DNA of 64,000 nucleotides, taken from assembly GCF_001429295.1 (NCBI RefSeq), contig NZ_LMJL01000007.1, forward strand, positions 330,005 through 394,004. Reading direction: 5' to 3'. The position numbers and the translations under genes were made by a program. The stretch is from Flavobacterium sp. Root935. Lineage in GTDB: Bacteria; Bacteroidota; Bacteroidia; Flavobacteriales; Flavobacteriaceae. The notes below the pieces were generated by a model that ran no database searches, was not told the DNA's origin, and worked only from the letters and a program-made list of their open reading frames with translations. Numbering within the stretch: the first letter of the stretch is position 1; each line of letters begins with the position of its first letter. Positions 35,121 to 44,586 of the stretch are shown piece by piece.

Positions 35121-35897
35121 CTACCCTTTGATTTGCTTCAAAGAAGTCTTAATCCCTTTAATTAATGATGAGCTGAAACCATTATGCTCCATTTCATTTA
35201 AACCGACAATTGTACAGCCTTGCGGCGTTGTTACACGATCGATTAATTGTTCTGGATGCACTTTCTCTTCTAAAAGCATTTTCGCAGCACCTTTTACGGT
35301 TTGAGCAGCAATTGCTAGAGCGGTATTAGAATCAAATCCTATCTCGATTCCCGCCTGCATAGAAGCACGAATATAACGTAATGCATACGCAGTACCGCAC
35401 GCGCCTAAAACAGTCGCTGCATCCATTAATTTTTCGTCTATAACAGGAGCTGTCCCTAAATCTTGGAATAAGTCCACAATTGGTGAAGCATTTGCCGCAT
35501 ATTTTTCTGGGAAAGAAATACAAGTTGCCGATTCTCCAAACTGCGCTGCAATATTTGGCATAATTCGAACAACAGGATATTCGTTATTTGTTTTAGACTG
35601 TAAAACATCAAGCGATAATCCGCTGACTGCCGAAGCAATTGTCTTATTTTGAATAACTGGCAGAATTTCAGCCAAAACGGTATCTACTTGATACGGTTTT
35701 ATGGTTAAAATCACTACATCAGCTTCTTGAATATTATGTTTGTTATCGTTAGAAACTGCAATTCCGTATTCTGTTAAATATTGAATACTTGCTGTGTTTC
35801 TTCTTGTAACGGTAACTTGGTTGTTTTTTGAAAATTTAGCGATTCCCAAGGCAATAGAAACCCCAAGGTTTCCTCCTCCAATAATATGTACTTTCAT
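35121..35897 (-). CDS. proC: Pyrroline-5-carboxylate reductase
   Basis: A 258-residue P5CR, the last step of proline synthesis (P5C to proline, NADPH). The N-terminal nucleotide-binding motif MKVHIIGGGNLGVSIA has a GxGxxG pattern. The family signature AACGTAYALRYIRASMQAGIEIGF and the motif QTVKGAAKMLLEEKVHPEQLIDRVTTPQGCTIVGLNEMEHNGFSSSL lie in the dimerising C-terminal half. All key residues are present and the length is normal. No other proline gene is near. Confidence 0.96.
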   Translation of the reverse strand: MKVHIIGGGNLGVSIALGIAKFSKNNQVTVTRRNTASIQYLTEYGIAVSNDNKHNIQEADVVILTIKPYQVDTVLAEILPVIQNKTIASAVSGLSLDVLQSKTNNEYPVVRIMPNIAAQFGESATCISFPEKYAANASPIVDLFQDLGTAPVIDEKLMDAATVLGACGTAYALRYIRASMQAGIEIGFDSNTALAIAAQTVKGAAKMLLEEKVHPEQLIDRVTTPQGCTIVGLNEMEHNGFSSSLIKGIKTSLKQIKG

Positions 35898-36009
35898 TCT
35901 TCTTGGTTTGAATTTATGATGAACTGATTAACAGTATATTTTCCGCCTGTAAATTACGCAGTTTTTAGAGATCTTAAATCACTGTAAACGGCTAATTTGT
36001 GGCAAAAAT

Positions 36010-37359
36010 CTAAAATCCAAGAATCAAATTGGCCACGCCGAAGTAAAGCATAATTCCGAATACATCGTTTGTGGTTGTGATAAATGGACCAGTCGCAATT
36101 GCGGGGTCAATTTTATTTTTATTCAAGAAAAGCGGTACCAAAGTTCCTAAAGTGGCTGCAAATAAAATCACTACAATCATCGAAATCGAAATTGCAAAGC
36201 CCACTAAATACTGCTGATACATGACAGAATGATAGCCTAAAAGCAATAATGAGATTATACTTCCCGAAATCATAGAAACGGTAATTTCTTTGGTAAAGTA
36301 AGCACGGCTAAAATCTTTTAAAGTTCCGTTTGCCAAACCTTGCACAACGATTGCCGAAGCCTGAACTCCGATATTTCCTGCGGTTGCCGAAAGCAAAGGC
36401 ACAAAAATGATTAAAGTAGAATATTTTTGAAACGTTGCTTCGTTTCCTTTTAAAACAAAAGAAGCTACAATTTCAATCACCATTCCAATTAAAAGCCAAG
36501 GTAAACGTGCTTTTGTTAATTCATAAACGCTGTCATTCGATTCAACGTCCTGCGTAATACCCGCCGCTAATTGGTAATCTTTATCAGCTTCTTCCTTGAT
36601 TACGTCTACGATATCGTCAATAGTAATTCTTCCTACCAAACGACCTAATTCGTCCACAACCGGAATCGCCTCTAAGTCATATTTCTGCATGATACGAGCA
36701 ACCTCAACGTCTTCTGTATCAACATTTACAAAATTTAATTTTCGGATGTAAACTTCTCCAATCTGAGTTTTGGTAGAAGAAGTCAGCAGATCTTTAAGAG
36801 AAAGTCTTCCTTTCAGTCGGTTTTCATCATCCACGACATAAATAGAATGAACTCTAGAGACATTTTCTGCCTGAATTCTCATTTCTTTAACGCAGGTCAA
36901 GACGTTCCAGTTTTCATTTACTTTTACAAGCTCTTTTCCCATCAAACCACCAGCCGTGTTTTCGTCGTAACGCAAAAGATCAACAATGTCTTTGGCGTGT
37001 TCAACGTCATTCAGCTCTGAGATTACCTCTGCTTTTATTTCTTGTGAAAGTTCAGCGATAATATCGGCAGCATCGTTGGTTTCAAGCTCATCAAGCTCTT
37101 CTGCAATTTCTTTTGGTGAAAGTCGGCTTAAGATATTCTCACGCAGATCTTCTTCTAATTCTAGAAGAATTTCGGCTGTTTTATCACTATCTAAAACCTT
37201 AAAGATATAAGTGGCCTCGTCGAAATCTAATTCGTCTAAGATTTCGGCAATATCAGCGTGGTGCATATCATTAAGTAAAACTTCAAGTTCGTTGTCGTTT
37301 TTCTTATTGATTAGTTCTTCTAACTGATGTATAAATTCTCTACTAACTTTGAACTCCAT
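36010..37359 (-). CDS. mgtE: Magnesium transporter MgtE
   Basis: A 449-residue MgtE. The acidic N-terminal domain (about 1-130) senses Mg2+ ([19 protein letters not shown]). A CBS pair lies at about 135-255 ([40 protein letters not shown]). The membrane part has five helices (about 285-449) with [17 protein letters not shown], the pore-lining motif, and a Pro/Asp-rich end. It forms a Mg2+-gated channel as a dimer. The rsmA gene upstream overlaps it by 17 nt on the same strand, so translation may be coupled. Confidence 0.96.
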   Translation of the reverse strand: MEFKVSREFIHQLEELINKKNDNELEVLLNDMHHADIAEILDELDFDEATYIFKVLDSDKTAEILLELEEDLRENILSRLSPKEIAEELDELETNDAADIIAELSQEIKAEVISELNDVEHAKDIVDLLRYDENTAGGLMGKELVKVNENWNVLTCVKEMRIQAENVSRVHSIYVVDDENRLKGRLSLKDLLTSSTKTQIGEVYIRKLNFVNVDTEDVEVARIMQKYDLEAIPVVDELGRLVGRITIDDIVDVIKEEADKDYQLAAGITQDVESNDSVYELTKARLPWLLIGMVIEIVASFVLKGNEATFQKYSTLIIFVPLLSATAGNIGVQASAIVVQGLANGTLKDFSRAYFTKEITVSMISGSIISLLLLGYHSVMYQQYLVGFAISISMIVVILFAATLGTLVPLFLNKNKIDPAIATGPFITTTNDVFGIMLYFGVANLILGF

Positions 37360-38128
37360 CGGTTTCTATTTTTAGAGTTAGTTCAATAAATTCATCGACG
37401 CTAAGCTGCTCCGGACGTTTATCAAAGATAGTGTCTTCTCGCAATTTGTCTGATAAATTTAATGTTTTCAAACTGTTACGTAATGTTTTTCGTCTCTGCT
37501 GAAAAGCGGTTTTTACAACTGTAAAAAATAGCCTTTCGCTGCAAGGAAGACTGTAATCTTCCTTTCGGGTCATTCTCATCACACCCGACTTAACCTTGGG
37601 CGGAGGAATAAAAACGTTTTCATCAACCGTAAACAGATACTCTGTAATATAGAAAGCCTGAGCTAAAACTGATAATATTCCGTACGTTTTTGAGCCTTTC
37701 TTTTCGCAGATACGCTCAGCAACTTCTTTCTGAAACATTCCAGAAAACTCTGGAATCTGATGTTTAAGATCTAAAGTCCTAAAAACAATCTGTGAAGAAA
37801 TATTGTACGGAAAGTTTCCAATTATAGCAAACTGTTTGTCTTGGTAAACTTCATTTATATTGTACTTCAGGAAATCCTGAGAGATAATTTTGTCTTTTAA
37901 TTTTGGATAATGTGCGTCCAAATACGCTACAGATTCGGTATCGATTTCTATAACATGCGTCGTAATTGGCTTTTCAAGCAAATACTTAGTAAGCACACCC
38001 ATCCCTGGTCCTATTTCTAAAACCTCATCGTACCCTTTCAGACTTAAAGTGTCAGCGATAGCTTTTGCTACGCTTTCGTCTTTAAGAAAGTGCTGTCCTA
38101 AATGTTTTTTGGCTTTTACTTTTTCCAT
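37343..38128 (-). CDS. rsmA: 16S rRNA (adenine1518/1519-N6)-dimethyltransferase
   Basis: A 261-residue RsmA/KsgA. It has [20 protein letters not shown] at the start, the SAM motif [25 protein letters not shown], the catalytic [12 protein letters not shown] (N-F-P-Y), and the basic RNA-binding helix [21 protein letters not shown]. It dimethylates two adenines near the 3' end of 16S rRNA during 30S maturation. It lies just before mgtE (17-nt overlap). Confidence 0.97.
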   Translation of the reverse strand: MEKVKAKKHLGQHFLKDESVAKAIADTLSLKGYDEVLEIGPGMGVLTKYLLEKPITTHVIEIDTESVAYLDAHYPKLKDKIISQDFLKYNINEVYQDKQFAIIGNFPYNISSQIVFRTLDLKHQIPEFSGMFQKEVAERICEKKGSKTYGILSVLAQAFYITEYLFTVDENVFIPPPKVKSGVMRMTRKEDYSLPCSERLFFTVVKTAFQQRRKTLRNSLKTLNLSDKLREDTIFDKRPEQLSVDEFIELTLKIETDGVQS

Positions 38129-38140
38129 TTTATATCTTGT

Positions 38141-38260
38141 TTGCCGCGAGGGCGCAAAAGTATTCTTTTTGCTGTAAAGGCACTAAGAAACAAAGCTTTA
38201 TTTTTGTGCTTTTTTTGCCACAATCCCGATAGCTATCGGGACAAAGACACAAATATTTAG
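38141..38260. repeat. Near-repeat tract with TCCCGATAGCTATCGGGA palindrome
   Basis: Words such as GGCGCAAAAG, AAGGCACTAAG and GACACAAAT run through this gap. In the middle is the perfect 18-bp palindrome TCCCGATAGCTATCGGGA (38224-38241). It lies upstream of rsmA and downstream of the DUF4286 gene on the minus strand. No gene is seen here. Confidence 0.75.
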
Positions 38261-38315
38261 TTTTTTCTTCTAAATTATAATACTAAAAACTGCGACTGTG
38301 ACTGTAAACTAAAAC

Positions 38316-38627
38316 CTAGTGTTCCGAAATAACTTCTAATTCTGTTCTGAAAGAAAGCATTTTATCCGCAAATAACCCCAAAGCTTCTCTGTGAAATTCT
38401 GGTTCATCTTCGATATAAAACTTATCCAAAGTTTCTTTGCTGTCTGTTACATATTGAACCGAATATGTAATTCCGCCCATTTCTTCTTCAACCAAAACTT
38501 TTACAATTCTGGCCGATGAAAATTTATTAGTAGCCAGAATTTCTGGTATGTGTTTTTCCTGCATCCATTTTAGCCATTGGTCGTGAACGCTTTCGTGTAT
38601 GTTTGTGGTAACGTTGTAAATAATCAT
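38316..38627 (-). CDS. DUF4286 family protein
   Basis: 103 residues with the DUF4286 pattern: MIIYNVTTNIHESVHDQWLKWMQEKHIPEILATNKF and YSVQYVTDSKETLDKFYIEDEPEFHREALGLFADKMLSF. The fold is a ferredoxin-like alpha/beta domain similar to ABM or EthD monooxygenase-like proteins, but without evident catalytic residues. It follows the TPR gene on the minus strand after 110 nt of near-repeat DNA. Function unknown. Confidence 0.9.
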   Translation of the reverse strand: MIIYNVTTNIHESVHDQWLKWMQEKHIPEILATNKFSSARIVKVLVEEEMGGITYSVQYVTDSKETLDKFYIEDEPEFHREALGLFADKMLSFRTELEVISEH

Positions 38628-38708
38628 TTTTTTCTAAGGTTCTGAGATGCTAAGGTTCTGAGTTTTTTCTCTAAACCTAAAATAATCTCATTATTAATTC
38701 TTTTCAGT

Positions 38709-38728
38709 TTGGAATTTGGAATTTAAAA
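38709..38728. repeat. TTGGAATTT near-repeat, second copy
   Basis: TTGGAATTTGGAATTTAAAA, identical to 35079-35098. It lies 10 nt beyond the stop of the TPR gene. Confidence 0.8.
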
Positions 38729-38737
38729 TATTAGAAT

Positions 38738-40519
38738 TTATAAATTCTTATCCCCTCTTAACTCACGGTATTTTTTTCTGGCATCAACAAAGTAAATACT
38801 GTCTTGATGGTTAAAAATTACCTTTTCATATAAAGGCTTGGCCTTTTCTGTATCTTTTAGTTCGTCGTTATAAATTTCAGCTGAGAAAAACAGCGCTTCG
38901 TCTACATAAATTCCGTCGCTGTGATTGTCAATTATCTGCTGGTATTGGCTTAGAGCCGAAGCAAAATCTTTCTGGCTTTCGTAAACTTTTCCTAAACGCA
39001 ATAATGTTACGGCTTCTATTTCTTGTCCTTTATAAGTTTTCAAGATATTCTGAAACTGCGTTATCGCTTCTTGTTTTTTATTCTGATAAATTAAAAAATC
39101 TCCTTTTGCAAATTGCTTCAATGCTACTTGAGTCGAATCTGCAGCGGTATTATCATTAATTAAAAGAAAATATTCTAAAGCGTCGTTGGCAATTAACTGC
39201 GTATTGGCTGCTTTTAATTCTTTGAATTGTTTATTCGCCCATTCAAAATCGCCTTTGTAATAACTTGTTTTGGCTGCTTTTAAACTGGCTTCGTGCGCCA
39301 TTACATCATTCTTTAAATCCAATTGAATCTGTGAATAATAGATAAGCGCCTGATTGTACTTTTCTTCCAAAAGCAAAATATCTGCCAGCTCCATTTTGGC
39401 ATCGGCTTTTTGATATTCGTTTAAATTTAATTCTAAAGCCTTTTTTACAACTGCCTTTCCTTCTTCAGGTTTTTTTAAATTAAAAGCTAGAAAATGTGCC
39501 TGAATAAGCTGCAAAGATAAACTAAAAGGATTGATTTCGTAAGTTGCCAACAATTGCTGCAATTCCTGATTGATGGCTGGATAATCTTTTTCCTGAGCGT
39601 TATCAATCTTAATCTGCATCAAATAAGCATTTGATTGAATCAATAAATCTAAATCTTTGGTGTTTTGAAGAATGAAATTCAGAATTTCTACAGCCGTTTC
39701 ATCGTCGTCTTCATTCATCGCAAACTGACTCAAATTGACAATACTCATCAACGATTCCGGCTCACGCTTATAAATCGCTTTTTCTTGAATAAATGCTTTT
39801 CCGAATTCTTTTTGCTGAACATAAAACCAGCTTAAATAATGATTCCAGAAAACATCCTGATCTTTTTGGGTTTTAAGAATTAATGCTTTTCGCATGGCAT
39901 CTTTAAAAGCCGTATTATCAGTTTCTCCATTCATGAATCGAGACAGCTGTGTCTGAATCAAATTGGTGTTCTGCGGATTGGTGAAAGATTCTGTCAGCAA
40001 AAGATCGATCATTTGATCGGTTTTTCCTAACTGTCCGTACAGCATTCCAATTTGAAAATTGAAATTGAAATTGGGCTGTACCTGCATTGCCGTTTGATAG
40101 GCTTTTAAAGCATATTCTAACAATACTTTTTTCTCGAATGAATTGGCAACTCCGTAAACATCATTTGGATTTACTTTTATTTTTTCAATTGCCTGTTCGT
40201 AATAATTTTTGGCTTTCGAATCGTTTTTCTGCAATTGAAAATTATAGCCTAATTCAACTAAAAAAACACCTTGTTTGTAGCGATTGTAACGCTCTTGAAT
40301 TGCTTTTTCGGCATTGGCAAACTGCTGTAATTGCTGGTAACAATCGACCACTCTTAAAAAATACTGAGTATTGGAAGGCGAACTTTTTAAAAGCTCTTCG
40401 TAACTAATTTTGGCTTTATCGAAATCACCTTTGTCGTAATAATATTGGGCTAATTGTTCATTTTGTGCGAATGAAAAAGTAGACCATAGTAAAACAATAT
40501 AAATGAAGATGTTTTTCAT
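38738..40519 (-). CDS. Tetratricopeptide-repeat protein, exported
   Basis: A 593-residue protein with a signal peptide (MKNIFIYIVLLWSTFSFAQ). TPR helices run through nearly the full length: QLAQYYYDKGDFDKAKISYEELLKSSP, AIEKIKVNPNDVYGVANSFE, VTLLRLGKVYESQKDFASALSQYQQIIDNHSDGIYVDEALFFSAEIY and further pairs. Tandem TPRs of this length act as scaffolds for protein complexes; similar proteins in Flavobacterium are annotated only as TPR proteins. No enzymatic domain is visible. lgt lies just upstream on the same strand, separated by the GTAAACTG repeat. Confidence 0.88.
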   Translation of the reverse strand: MKNIFIYIVLLWSTFSFAQNEQLAQYYYDKGDFDKAKISYEELLKSSPSNTQYFLRVVDCYQQLQQFANAEKAIQERYNRYKQGVFLVELGYNFQLQKNDSKAKNYYEQAIEKIKVNPNDVYGVANSFEKKVLLEYALKAYQTAMQVQPNFNFNFQIGMLYGQLGKTDQMIDLLLTESFTNPQNTNLIQTQLSRFMNGETDNTAFKDAMRKALILKTQKDQDVFWNHYLSWFYVQQKEFGKAFIQEKAIYKREPESLMSIVNLSQFAMNEDDDETAVEILNFILQNTKDLDLLIQSNAYLMQIKIDNAQEKDYPAINQELQQLLATYEINPFSLSLQLIQAHFLAFNLKKPEEGKAVVKKALELNLNEYQKADAKMELADILLLEEKYNQALIYYSQIQLDLKNDVMAHEASLKAAKTSYYKGDFEWANKQFKELKAANTQLIANDALEYFLLINDNTAADSTQVALKQFAKGDFLIYQNKKQEAITQFQNILKTYKGQEIEAVTLLRLGKVYESQKDFASALSQYQQIIDNHSDGIYVDEALFFSAEIYNDELKDTEKAKPLYEKVIFNHQDSIYFVDARKKYRELRGDKNL

Positions 40520-40543
40520 GTTTTTTTAATTTTCAGCCTGTAT

Positions 40544-40680
40544 TAGTTTTCAGTTTACAGTCGCAGTTTTCAGTCTAGGACACTGTAAACTGTAAACTGC
40601 GACTGTAAACTGTGACTTTTTTAGTTTTCAGTCTCATTAAATTGTAAACTGTCATTGTCAACTGTGACTTTTCGAGTTTT
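40544..40680. repeat. GTAAACTG/AGTTTTCAG near-repeat block running into lgt
   Basis: CAGTTTACAGTCGCAG (40551-40566) is the exact inverse of CTGCGACTGTAAACTG (40597-40612). The words AGTTTTCAGTCT and ACTGTGACTTTT recur as a unit of about 52 nt (40565-40620 and 40623-40672). The second unit lies inside the 3' end of the lgt coding sequence. Confidence 0.85.
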
Positions 40681-41481
40681 CCAAAAAATCAGAGCTAAAC
40701 CAATTAATATAAATGGAATACTTAAAATCTGTCCCATATTAATGAGCATGTTATTCTCGAAAGCTTCTTGATTTTCTTTAAAAAATTCAATTATGAATCT
40801 AGCTGAGAATAATAAAGTTAAGAAAGTTCCAAAGATTAATCCCTGTGCATTTCTAATTTTTTCCGATTTGTACATGTAAAACAGAATCCCGAAGATCAAT
40901 AAATAAGCAAAAGCTTCGTACAATTGTGTTGGATGTCTCGGAATTAAATCATCTCTTTGAAAGACAACTCCCCAATTTCCATTGGTAGGTTTTCCGTAGA
41001 TTTCAGAATTCATAAAATTTCCCATTCTGATAAAAGTCCCCGTTACAGGAACAGCAACCGCCATTTTATCTAAAAGCCCTAAAAACTGAACTTTATATTT
41101 TCGGCAGTACAAAATCATTGCCGTTATAACTCCAATTGATCCTCCGTGGCTTGCCAAACCTTGGTAACCCACAAATTGATAAACTCCTTTTATTTTCTGA
41201 ATCGGTAAAAGAATTTCTATCGGATGTTTGAAGAAATACTCTGGTTCGTAAAAGAAACAATGTCCAAGTCTAGCACCTAAAACGGTTCCTACAATTACAT
41301 AAATCAATAAAGTATCGAGATTATCTAGCGAAAGATTTTCTTTCTTATAAATATTTCTAACAATGTAGAAACCTAAAAGAATTCCACAGGCAAAAAGAGC
41401 TCCGTAATATTTTAAAGGAAAACTATCTGTAATCCAGAAAATAACAGGATCTACGTTCCAGTTTAAAATTCCATTCATCAT
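40621..41481 (-). CDS. lgt: Prolipoprotein diacylglyceryl transferase
   Basis: A 286-residue inner-membrane enzyme that moves diacylglycerol from phosphatidylglycerol to the lipobox Cys of prolipoproteins. About seven helices are visible, with VGYQGLASHGGSIGVI (the H-G-G-x-x-G signature), RMGNFMNSEIYGKPTNGNWG and RHPTQLYEAFAYLLIFG. Two adjacent ATGs (41481 and 41478) could start it. Nearly all the family's end is reached at ...FWKTRK; the last 16 residues, VTVDNDSLQFNETEN, are encoded by the intergenic near-repeat, so this tail looks acquired. Upstream lies serS. Confidence 0.96.
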   Translation of the reverse strand: MMNGILNWNVDPVIFWITDSFPLKYYGALFACGILLGFYIVRNIYKKENLSLDNLDTLLIYVIVGTVLGARLGHCFFYEPEYFFKHPIEILLPIQKIKGVYQFVGYQGLASHGGSIGVITAMILYCRKYKVQFLGLLDKMAVAVPVTGTFIRMGNFMNSEIYGKPTNGNWGVVFQRDDLIPRHPTQLYEAFAYLLIFGILFYMYKSEKIRNAQGLIFGTFLTLLFSARFIIEFFKENQEAFENNMLINMGQILSIPFILIGLALIFWKTRKVTVDNDSLQFNETEN

Positions 41482-41511
41482 GCTCCGTTTTTTAATTTCT
41501 ATAAATTAAGA

Positions 41512-41543
41512 AAACCTAACAGGTTTTAAAACCTGTTAGGTTT
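41512..41543. repeat. Perfect 32-bp palindrome between serS and lgt
   Basis: AAACCTAACAGGTTTT joined without loop to its exact complement (41512-41527 with 41528-41543). The same AGGTTT/AAACCT core is shared with the palindromes at 25245, 25301 and 26011. It may act as a terminator or boundary element after serS on the minus strand. Confidence 0.85.
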
Positions 41544-41566
41544 GTATCTTAAAAACTATCTTTTTT

Positions 41567-42838
41567 TTAGTTTATAATATCAAATCCGCAGTAAGGGCGC
41601 AAAACTTCTGGGATTACGATTCCTTCTGGAGTTTGGTAATTTTCAATAATTCCGGCCAAAACTCTAGGAAGCGCCAATGAACTTCCGTTAAGTGTATGTG
41701 CCAGTTGATTCTTTCCATCTTTGTCTTTAAAACGTAGTTTCAAACGATTTGCCTGGAAAGTTTCAAAGTTAGAGACAGAACTAATTTCTAACCAGCGGTC
41801 TTGTGCTGTAGAAAACACTTCAAAATCATACGTTAAAGCAGATGTAAAGCCCATATCGCCTCCGCAAAGACGTAAAACTCTGTAAGGCAATTTTAATTCT
41901 TTTAAAATATCTTTTACATGTTCTACCATTCCGTCAAGGGCTTCATAAGACTTTTCAGGGTGTTCAACACGAACGATTTCTACTTTATCAAATTGGTGTA
42001 AACGATTTAATCCGCGAACGTGAGCTCCGTAAGAACCTGCTTCACGACGGAAACATGGTGTATAAGCTGTATATAAAACAGGTAATTCTGTTTCTGTCAA
42101 AAGAACATCTCGAAATAAATTCGTAACCGGAACCTCAGCCGTTGGGATCAAATATAAATCGTCAATAGTAGAATGATACATCTGCCCTTCTTTATCTGGC
42201 AATTGTCCAGTTCCGTAACCAGAAGCTTCGTTTACCAAATGCGGCACCTGCACTTCATTGTATCCTGCAGCTGTATTTTTGTCTAAAAAGTAGTTGATTA
42301 AAGCACGCTGTAAACGAGCTCCTTTTCCTTTATAAACAGGAAATCCCGCTCCAGTGATTTTTACACCCAATTCAAAATCGATAATATCGTATTTCTTTAC
42401 CAATTCCCAGTGAGGCTGTGCGCCTTCGTGCAAAACAGGAATATCTCCTTCTTGAAAAACATTCAAATTGTCGTCTGGCGTTTTTCCTTCAGGAACAATA
42501 TCTGCCGGAAGATTTGGTAATGTGTATAATTTATTGGTTAACTCAACAGCCAAAGCTTCTGCTTTTTCGCTTAGTTCTTTACTTTTTTCTTTTAGTGAAA
42601 CTGTTTTTTCTTTTAAGATTGCTGCTTTAGCTTTCTCACCAGCTTTCATCAATTCACCAATATCTTTGGACAATTTATTAGATTCTGATAAAGTATTGTC
42701 TAATTCCACCTGCGCAGCACGACGATTTTCGTCTAATTGAACCACCTCTTCAACAACGCTTTTAGCATCGATATTTCGTTTTGCTAAAGCTTTGATTACT
42801 TTCTCTTGATTTTCTCTAATAAATGCAATTTGTAACAT
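41567..42838 (-). CDS. serS: Seryl-tRNA synthetase
   Basis: A 423-residue class II synthetase. The N-terminal long coiled-coil arm (about 25-105) binds the extra arm of tRNA-Ser (AAQVELDNTLSESNKLSKDI). The catalytic core (about 175-420) has motif 2 (TPCFRREAGSYGAHVRGLNRLHQFDKVE) and motif 3 (ALPRVLAGIIENYQTPEGIVIPEVLRPY). It charges tRNA-Ser and tRNA-Sec. Length and ends are normal. A -7 box TAAATTTG with TTG upstream lies on the minus strand before it (42905-42879). Confidence 0.98.
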   Translation of the reverse strand: MLQIAFIRENQEKVIKALAKRNIDAKSVVEEVVQLDENRRAAQVELDNTLSESNKLSKDIGELMKAGEKAKAAILKEKTVSLKEKSKELSEKAEALAVELTNKLYTLPNLPADIVPEGKTPDDNLNVFQEGDIPVLHEGAQPHWELVKKYDIIDFELGVKITGAGFPVYKGKGARLQRALINYFLDKNTAAGYNEVQVPHLVNEASGYGTGQLPDKEGQMYHSTIDDLYLIPTAEVPVTNLFRDVLLTETELPVLYTAYTPCFRREAGSYGAHVRGLNRLHQFDKVEIVRVEHPEKSYEALDGMVEHVKDILKELKLPYRVLRLCGGDMGFTSALTYDFEVFSTAQDRWLEISSVSNFETFQANRLKLRFKDKDGKNQLAHTLNGSSLALPRVLAGIIENYQTPEGIVIPEVLRPYCGFDIIN

Positions 42839-42878
42839 AGCTTGATTTTTATAACTATTGTATTTTTTATAACGGAAG

Positions 42879-42905
42879 CAAATTTAAGGAAATGTTTGTT
42901 AACAA
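42879..42905 (-). promoter_or_regulatory. Probable promoter of serS
   Basis: On the minus strand TTG (42905-42903), 16-nt spacer, TAAATTTG (42886-42879). The spacer is one nt shorter than the usual range. Confidence 0.45.
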
Positions 42906-42996
42906 TAGGACAAAGTTTATAAGGAAAACTTAAATCGCCTATAAACACCAAAAGCACTATAAAAGTGCTCTTGTTATTATTTCAAATCTCTAAATT

Positions 42997-43914
42997 TTAC
43001 TCCAGAAAGCGATGTCTTTCGTCTCTATGAAAAGCATATTCCCTGCCGTTAAACTTTAATTTTTCAGATTCTTTTTTGGTTTTCAGATTTATTTCTTCTG
43101 GCAAAGCTTTTTCTGAATCAGCTTCTACAGCTTCTTCATATGAAAAATTTTTGGTCACAATTAAGTCATAAAAGCCATTTGTTTTATGATCTCCAAAACT
43201 CATTCCCGTTTCTAAAGTTTCGATTTGATAAGTTCCTCCTCCGTTAGAATCTCCATTTGTCATTCGAATTGGATATTCGTACAGCACTTTTTTAATTTCT
43301 TTGTCGGCTAAAGTCACCAATGTAAATTTCTGTTCAGAATATAGTACGATTCTGCTGCTTGCACTGGCTTCTGTATAAAAGGCAATCGCCGGCGTACTTT
43401 CATTTAAATAAACCAAATCTTTTAAGATATGTGATTTCGAAAACCGAATTGCTTCATTATCATAATAACCTAAATTATCATCAAATTCTTCTGCGATTAT
43501 ACTTCCGTCTTCTCTGTTTACGAATAAATATTTACGCTGCAAATAATTTCCTAAATCTTCAAACTCATCAGATTTCTTATTCTTTTTATGTTCAACAGTC
43601 GTAAGAACAAAAAATGCAGTTTTATCGTCGTAGTTAATAGAACTTGTTTTGTCTATTTTAATATTAGAATATTTGATTTTTAAGTTAGAAGCGACTTTAG
43701 AAAGCAGATTAAGATTTAATTCTTCTGAATCTTTGATATCATCCAGATTCTTAAAAACGAGTTTTTTAAACTGCTTTTGGTTTAAATCATTGTTCGTTTC
43801 ATTTTGAGAAAGCAACTCCTGATTCTGAATTTCTGCTTCTTTAGAACTTTTTTCGCTTTTTCCGCAGGAAAGCAAAAACATCAAAACTACAATCGGAAGA
43901 ATAGTTTTTTTCAT
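42997..43914 (-). CDS. Lipoprotein of unknown function
   Basis: 305 residues; MKKTILPIVVLMFLLSCGKSEKSS gives a lipidated Cys17 and an acidic/Ser linker. The mature part is mixed alpha/beta (VASNLKIKYSNIKIDKTSSINYDDKTAFFVLTTVEHKKNKKSDE ... DHKTNGFYDLIVTKNFSYEEA). No family is recognised. The -7 box TATATTTG on the minus strand (43953-43946) suggests its own promoter. Likely an outer-membrane or periplasmic protein. Confidence 0.75.
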   Translation of the reverse strand: MKKTILPIVVLMFLLSCGKSEKSSKEAEIQNQELLSQNETNNDLNQKQFKKLVFKNLDDIKDSEELNLNLLSKVASNLKIKYSNIKIDKTSSINYDDKTAFFVLTTVEHKKNKKSDEFEDLGNYLQRKYLFVNREDGSIIAEEFDDNLGYYDNEAIRFSKSHILKDLVYLNESTPAIAFYTEASASSRIVLYSEQKFTLVTLADKEIKKVLYEYPIRMTNGDSNGGGTYQIETLETGMSFGDHKTNGFYDLIVTKNFSYEEAVEADSEKALPEEINLKTKKESEKLKFNGREYAFHRDERHRFLE

Positions 43915-44046
43915 AGGTTAATTATTTAGAAAATTTCGGGCACTTCAAATATATAATTTTCTTACAATTGATGATAAGAAAATTAAAATTTCAAAACCAA
44001 AATGCTAAAACCGTAAAATATTAAAAACTAAACAGGATTTTAATAT

Positions 44047-44586
44047 CTAATCCCTTTTGATTTCATGCCCTACAAATTCTTCTAAAACTTTAAACATTTC
44101 TTCCACCGAAAGTACTTCTGTATCAGGATGCGATTTTAAAAATGCAGCATTTAATTCGACTAGATTTTCATCCAACTCAAAATAAGCATTATTGTTTAAT
44201 AAATCACGAAACGGACTTGCGACATCGAATTTTGCCTGCAAGAATTTACCCAGTTTGATATTACTTTGTAAACGCAGTTTTCGGCATTGTTCTTTAAATA
44301 ATTCCAAATGTTTTTCGGCGCCAATTAATGCTAGACCTTCTTCTATTAATTCGTTCAATTCTTTATTCCAGCCTGAATCGTGCACGAATTTAGAAAAATT
44401 TCCTTCGGCGTATTTTGAAGCATAAAAGTCTAAATAATAGCTCATCAATGCATCTTCGTGAATCAAATCATCGTCTATTTTTTCTTCACGCATTAAATTG
44501 ATTACCGAGATATTCGAATTAACAACGTCTTGAGGATTTTCACTGTTTGCCGCAGTTTCTGAAATGATGATTTTACCGAATTCCAT
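44047..44586 (-). CDS. Cytosolic protein of unknown function, possibly DMP19-like
   Basis: 179 residues, no signal, acidic and helical. SYYLDFYASKYAEGNFSKFVHDSGWNKELNELIEEGLALIGAEKHLELFK resembles the core of the DMP19/DUF4375 family (small proteins with a GG.. .yf.N pattern), but the match is weak. The neighbourhood includes other small accessory proteins (a SUKH-like one 220 nt away), which suggests an accessory locus. It stands alone with no promoter box I can defend. Confidence 0.65.
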   Translation of the reverse strand: MEFGKIIISETAANSENPQDVVNSNISVINLMREEKIDDDLIHEDALMSYYLDFYASKYAEGNFSKFVHDSGWNKELNELIEEGLALIGAEKHLELFKEQCRKLRLQSNIKLGKFLQAKFDVASPFRDLLNNNAYFELDENLVELNAAFLKSHPDTEVLSVEEMFKVLEEFVGHEIKRD

